NCBI RefSeq assembly: GCF_037975245.1
Contig: NC_092566.1
Span: forward strand, 308,001-372,000
Origin: Apostichopus japonicus
Taxonomy: Eukaryota; Echinodermata; Holothuroidea; Aspidochirotida; Stichopodidae
DNA length: 64,000 bases
Direction of reading: 5' to 3'
Shown here: positions 63,259-64,000 of the stretch, in pieces
Layout: each line of letters begins with the position of its first letter
Numbering within the stretch: position 1 is the stretch's first letter
Notes under the pieces: model-generated
What the model was told of the DNA's origin: nothing
The model's input: only the letters and a program-made list of their open reading frames with translations
Databases searched by the model: none
Program-made: the position numbers and the translations under genes

Positions 63259-64000
63259 CCAGCTAACTGAAATTTTACCAAGTGCTGCTTGATTCACAGC
63301 TCTGGCAAATTTCAGAGTTGTATTGATAATGCATTGACTAGCAGACCAGCAAAAGGTAAGTTCAGTTTTAATCAATTTACAAATGGCTAACTGTTAAACA
63401 AATACTGTTTGAACCTATTACAGAGAGCTGTTTGGCAATGTAGCCACACAGTGAGTAATTGGTAACTGGGACAATATGTGTTCCAAATGAACCATGACAT
63501 AATTGAATGGCTCTATGAGTTTCAAGAAAGTTGGTTCAAGGATAATAAAGTCAGACACTGTGGATAGGTCAGGAGAGTAAAGATAATTCTATGACTAAAC
63601 GTGCAAGATATGTTGACTCAGTCGGGATTATTTTGTTGACTTAAGAGGTTAAGTGATATCAATTAAAACTAACTATTTCATAGCTTGGGTCTATTTACAA
63701 CTACTCTTGACTTTTCAAAAGTTGATATTGCTAATAAAAATGTCCATTACATCCATGCATGTTATAATCATGAGAACCAAAACTTCATAAATACATATTT
63801 GTAAGGAAAAACACTTCCTTTTCACCTCCATTACTTATGACCTCCCATTTTTACACCCCTCAAAGTTTATGCACACAGAATTTCAACCTCTCATCACTCT
63901 TTCCCTCATTCTACCTTTCCTTTGTGGTGTCTAGTTTTGTGACAAGTTACATTTGTAGTTAATCACTTGTTTCAATCATACTATTATACTCACATACCAT
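63259..64000. other. UBE2D intron continuation, no exon seen
   Basis: Unique AT-rich sequence. I searched the minus strand for the UBE2D N-terminal motifs (MALKRI, FHWQATI, DYPFKPP) and did not see them, so those exons lie beyond the window. Confidence 0.5.

Overview
This is a window of nuclear DNA from an intron-rich animal. Three conserved metazoan genes can be rebuilt exon by exon with canonical GT/AG junctions: the lipid phosphatase PTEN (minus strand), a Kelch-like CUL3 adaptor of the KLHL2/KLHL3 class (plus strand), and the 3' half of a UBE2D-type ubiquitin-conjugating enzyme (minus strand). The AT-rich composition, long introns, abundant minisatellites and GGTCA/TGACC-rich degenerate repeats suggest a marine invertebrate, perhaps a deuterostome such as an echinoderm. 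That placement is an impression and has not been tested.

Layout. Positions 738-39022 (minus) hold eight PTEN coding exons, giving 337 codons in phase. The last exon, encoding the C-terminal tail, lies left of the window. Exon 1 is separated from exon 2 by a 25-kb intron. Positions 39023-42371 are a divergent intergenic region, relatively rich in CpG, between the PTEN start and the KLHL2/3 coding start. Positions 42392-51934 (plus) are the complete KLHL2/3 coding sequence: 11 exons, 1794 nt including the stop, 597 residues, with BTB, BACK and six Kelch blades. Positions 51935 to about 54600 are probable KLHL2/3 3' UTR or flank with two repeat arrays. Positions 54600-60336 show no recognisable gene. 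Positions 60337-60981 (minus) are the last two UBE2D exons. The preceding intron contains a 2-kb array of a 25-bp unit, and the N-terminal exons lie beyond 64000.

The most striking feature of the DNA is the repeat load. About twenty tandem arrays, mostly with 25-97 bp units and largely unrelated to each other, make up roughly 18-19 kb (about 29 percent) of the window. All sit in introns or 3' flanks. They create many long but spurious open reading frames. Two adjacent arrays in a PTEN intron appear to share ancestry, joined by a zone of intermediate units. Several arrays carry internal palindromes or transcription-factor-like motifs.

Function. PTEN removes the 3-phosphate of PIP3 and opposes PI3K/AKT signalling. 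KLHL2/3 recruits substrates to CUL3-RBX1 ubiquitin ligases, and UBE2D enzymes are E2s that charge such ligases. An E3 adaptor and a compatible E2 are therefore neighbours in tail-to-tail arrangement. This may be coincidence. No RNA gene, CRISPR array or intact transposon was recognised.
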